Assembly: GCA_005881495.1 (NCBI GenBank) | Contig: VBHI01000338.1 | Span: forward strand, 1-6,670 | From: Chloroflexota bacterium | GTDB lineage: Bacteria > Chloroflexota > Ktedonobacteria > Ktedonobacterales > Ktedonobacteraceae | Direction of reading: 5' to 3' | DNA length: 6,670 bases | In this document: positions 5,168-6,670 of the stretch, piece by piece | Numbering within the stretch: the stretch's first letter is position 1 | Layout: each line of letters opens with the position of its first letter | The notes under the pieces: model-generated | The model's input: only the letters and a program-made list of their open reading frames with translations | Database searches by the model: none | What the model was told of the DNA's origin: nothing | Position numbers and translations under genes: made by a program

Positions 5168-6505
5168 TTATAGAACGAGAGCTTCTTTTTTAGAGGGGTC
5201 GAACGCTCGACCAGGGTCAAAGGCGGCAAGGTCGATAGAGTGGCTATCGAAGGGTGATGGGAGGCGCACTTGCCCATTCTTCACGTCTCCAGCAATAATG
5301 GCCTCCACCAGTACTGAAGTAATCGGTGCATGCATTAAACCATGTCCGGAGAAACCGACTGCGTGGACAAGATTGCGCTGATTGGCGTCAACGCCGATCA
5401 AAGGATTCGCGTCAGGTGTTGTCCCGTAGAAACCGGATGTTGTGGCTATCAAACCACCAGCATCCGCTAAGCGCGGCGCGAAGGTCATCACCTGTTCGAG
5501 TATTGCGTAACCGTAATTATCAATACCATTGATATGATTAAAGGGTGGGTCAATACGATCCTGATCTTCATCATTGAAGTCGGGTTCCGGATCGGTCTCG
5601 TGTGCCCACGCGAGCAACAGGAGTTCATTTTCAGGACGTGTGTGGGCTCCTCGGCCAGCCCCCATACCGTAGATTGTCATCGGCAGGCGGCGCCATTCTT
5701 CGTTGCTCATGATCGGCCTGGTTGGTTTCAGGAAGTAGAGATAGCGCTTGAGCGGTGCAACGGGCAAGAACATACCACCTATGTGCTGACTGAGCCGCGG
5801 CGCCCAGGCATTGGTTCCATTGACAAACCAGTCGGCTTCAATAGGACCTTTCGATGTTTCAAGAGCGATGATGCGACCACCTCGAAGCGTCGCACCACTC
5901 ACTCCAGTATCTTGCAACAAACGGACGCCTAACTCTTGTGCGCGACGAAAGCCTTCTGTGTAGATCATCTGGGGAAAGAGAAACCCATCGGTTGGGCACC
6001 AGGTTGCCCCCACAAGATAATCAGGTTCGATATGCGGCCAACGATACTGAATCTCCTGGAGATCCAGGATTTCGACCGGCAAGCCGATCTGCTGCTGCAT
6101 CACGACATTGGCCTGGGCCATCTGCCATGCTCGTGCCAGCGCAGTGCGAGCACTCGGTTTCCATGCAGGAGCAGCTTGCTCCGGGTCCTCGTACAAAAAG
6201 AGATAGCCATTTTGTTGTATGACGGGCTGACATCTTTCAGCCGGAGTTTGCAGAATCTGGTGGAAATGCGAATACCACCACTCGGCGTACTGCATCCCAA
6301 TCACTGTCTCCTCGACACTGAACTGCGCGCGAATACCCGCTGCTGATCGACTCGAAGAACCGTTCCCAATCTTAGCCTTCTCGAGGACGGTGACGCGGAA
6401 GCCGCGTTCCGCCAGGCGGACGGCAGTCAAAGCATTGGTTGAGCCTCCACCAATCAGAACCACATGCTCCGCTATCGTGTGCTGTGAGGAATGTTGAGTA
6501 TTCAC
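5168..6505 (-). CDS. FAD-dependent oxidoreductase, DAO family (sarcosine/glycine oxidase-like)
   Basis: A 445-residue flavoprotein of the D-amino-acid-oxidase-like (DAO) superfamily, whose members oxidise amines and amino acids such as sarcosine, glycine or D-amino acids. The Rossmann FAD-binding segment is at residues 15-42, VVLIGGG then ERGFRVTVLE, with Glu42 at the position that normally contacts the ADP ribose. It is followed by GNGSSSRSAAGIRAQF (47-62), typical of the sarcosine oxidase beta/DAO group. Near the C-terminus are TTPDANPLIGV and GFSGHG (384-389), the second flavin-contacting motif. The third glycine of the GxGxxG motif is replaced by Asn24. There is no signal peptide or membrane segment. 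The GTG start (6503-6505) is chosen because GAGGAG (complement of 6515-6520) lies 9 bases upstream. The C-terminal tail contains a short repeated AFDP. The substrate cannot be read from the sequence. Confidence 0.9.
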   Translation of the reverse strand: MNTQHSSQHTIAEHVVLIGGGSTNALTAVRLAERGFRVTVLEKAKIGNGSSSRSAAGIRAQFSVEETVIGMQYAEWWYSHFHQILQTPAERCQPVIQQNGYLFLYEDPEQAAPAWKPSARTALARAWQMAQANVVMQQQIGLPVEILDLQEIQYRWPHIEPDYLVGATWCPTDGFLFPQMIYTEGFRRAQELGVRLLQDTGVSGATLRGGRIIALETSKGPIEADWFVNGTNAWAPRLSQHIGGMFLPVAPLKRYLYFLKPTRPIMSNEEWRRLPMTIYGMGAGRGAHTRPENELLLLAWAHETDPEPDFNDEDQDRIDPPFNHINGIDNYGYAILEQVMTFAPRLADAGGLIATTSGFYGTTPDANPLIGVDANQRNLVHAVGFSGHGLMHAPITSVLVEAIIAGDVKNGQVRLPSPFDSHSIDLAAFDPGRAFDPSKKEALVL

Positions 6506-6670
6506 CGCTCATTGCTCCTCAGGGCGACCATGGCCTGGGACGCGATACCCTTGAAAGGCATCCCTCTCATGCAACTCCGCTCTCTCGTGTCGCTTCTACC
6601 TACAGTCAGCAGGAATGAAAGGTAGTATCGGGTCCCTACGCTTTCCCATGGATGAGGCTGGGATCGCCTC
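6506..6670. other. Upstream region of the oxidoreductase, no recognisable gene
   Basis: On the minus strand one frame is open from the window edge to TGA at 6502-6504, which overlaps the GTG start of the oxidoreductase by 4 bases (GTGA). Such overlaps are common in operons, so an upstream gene is possible. The roughly 55 readable residues, ending in VALRSNER, match no family I know and use many Arg codons of the AGA/AGG/CGA type, which speaks for non-coding DNA. I see no convincing promoter. Small inverted repeats are present: CTACCT/AGGTAG (6596-6601 with 6620-6625) and GAGGC/GCCTC (6654-6658 with 6666-6670). Confidence 0.35.

Noticed and set aside
5125..5191. AAGAAGC/GCTTCTT pairing followed by six Ts as a pheA terminator
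   Set aside because: The arms are 49 bases apart with no good inner stem, and the T-run is part of the oxidoreductase coding end (Lys-Lys codons).
5197..5212. Perfect GGTCGA/TCGACC hairpin near the oxidoreductase stop
   Set aside because: It arises from the short coding repeat AFDPGRAFDP and is not followed by a T-run on either strand.
1..6670. CRISPR array, tRNA or rRNA
   Set aside because: No regularly spaced direct repeats and no cloverleaf or rRNA-like stretch were seen on either strand.

Overview
The window reads as a chromosomal stretch of moderate to fairly high GC from a free-living bacterium. It carries metabolic genes plus one insertion element of the IS200/IS605 superfamily. The gene styles (a rifampicin-phosphotransferase-like enzyme, a stand-alone prephenate dehydratase with ACT domain, a TnpB preceded by a tiny ribbon-helix-helix protein) remind me of Chloroflexota such as the Ktedonobacteria. 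That is an impression from family style and cannot be proved from the sequence alone.

Layout. Bases 1-2613 (+) hold the 3' part of a PEP-utilising / rifampicin-phosphotransferase-type phosphotransferase whose start lies before the window. A hairpin overlaps its stop codon. Next comes a leader region (about 2630-2733) with a promoter-like pair, a perfect 8-bp hairpin placed at the predicted transcript start, and a good ribosome binding site with no obvious gene behind it. Bases of about 2734-4260 look like a TnpB-only insertion element: a compact promoter, a 50-residue RHH protein (2821-2973), then tnpB (2976-4223) with all RuvC and zinc-finger residues intact. The 3' end of tnpB folds into a run of perfect hairpins that looks like the omegaRNA scaffold. 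No tnpA is present.

Prephenate dehydratase (pheA, 4256-5125, +) begins 32 bases after the tnpB stop. Converging on it is an FAD-dependent oxidoreductase of the DAO family (6505 down to 5168, minus strand) with a GTG start. The last 165 bases hold no gene I can recognise, although a minus-strand frame stays open from the window edge and ends in a 4-base overlap with the oxidoreductase start.

How it fits together. The most interesting part is the RHH-tnpB-omegaRNA-pheA arrangement. The element appears to sit between an orphan promoter/RBS and the pheA coding region. The omegaRNA guide would then be copied from the first codons of pheA, and pheA would depend on transcription coming out of the element. 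A TTGAT on the left (2729-2733) and an ATGAT on the right (4256-4260) give a testable pair of boundaries. If they are right, the element has supplied pheA with its present ATG start. The RHH protein may control its own promoter through a 7-bp inverted repeat (AGGTGTA/TACACCT) around the -10 region.
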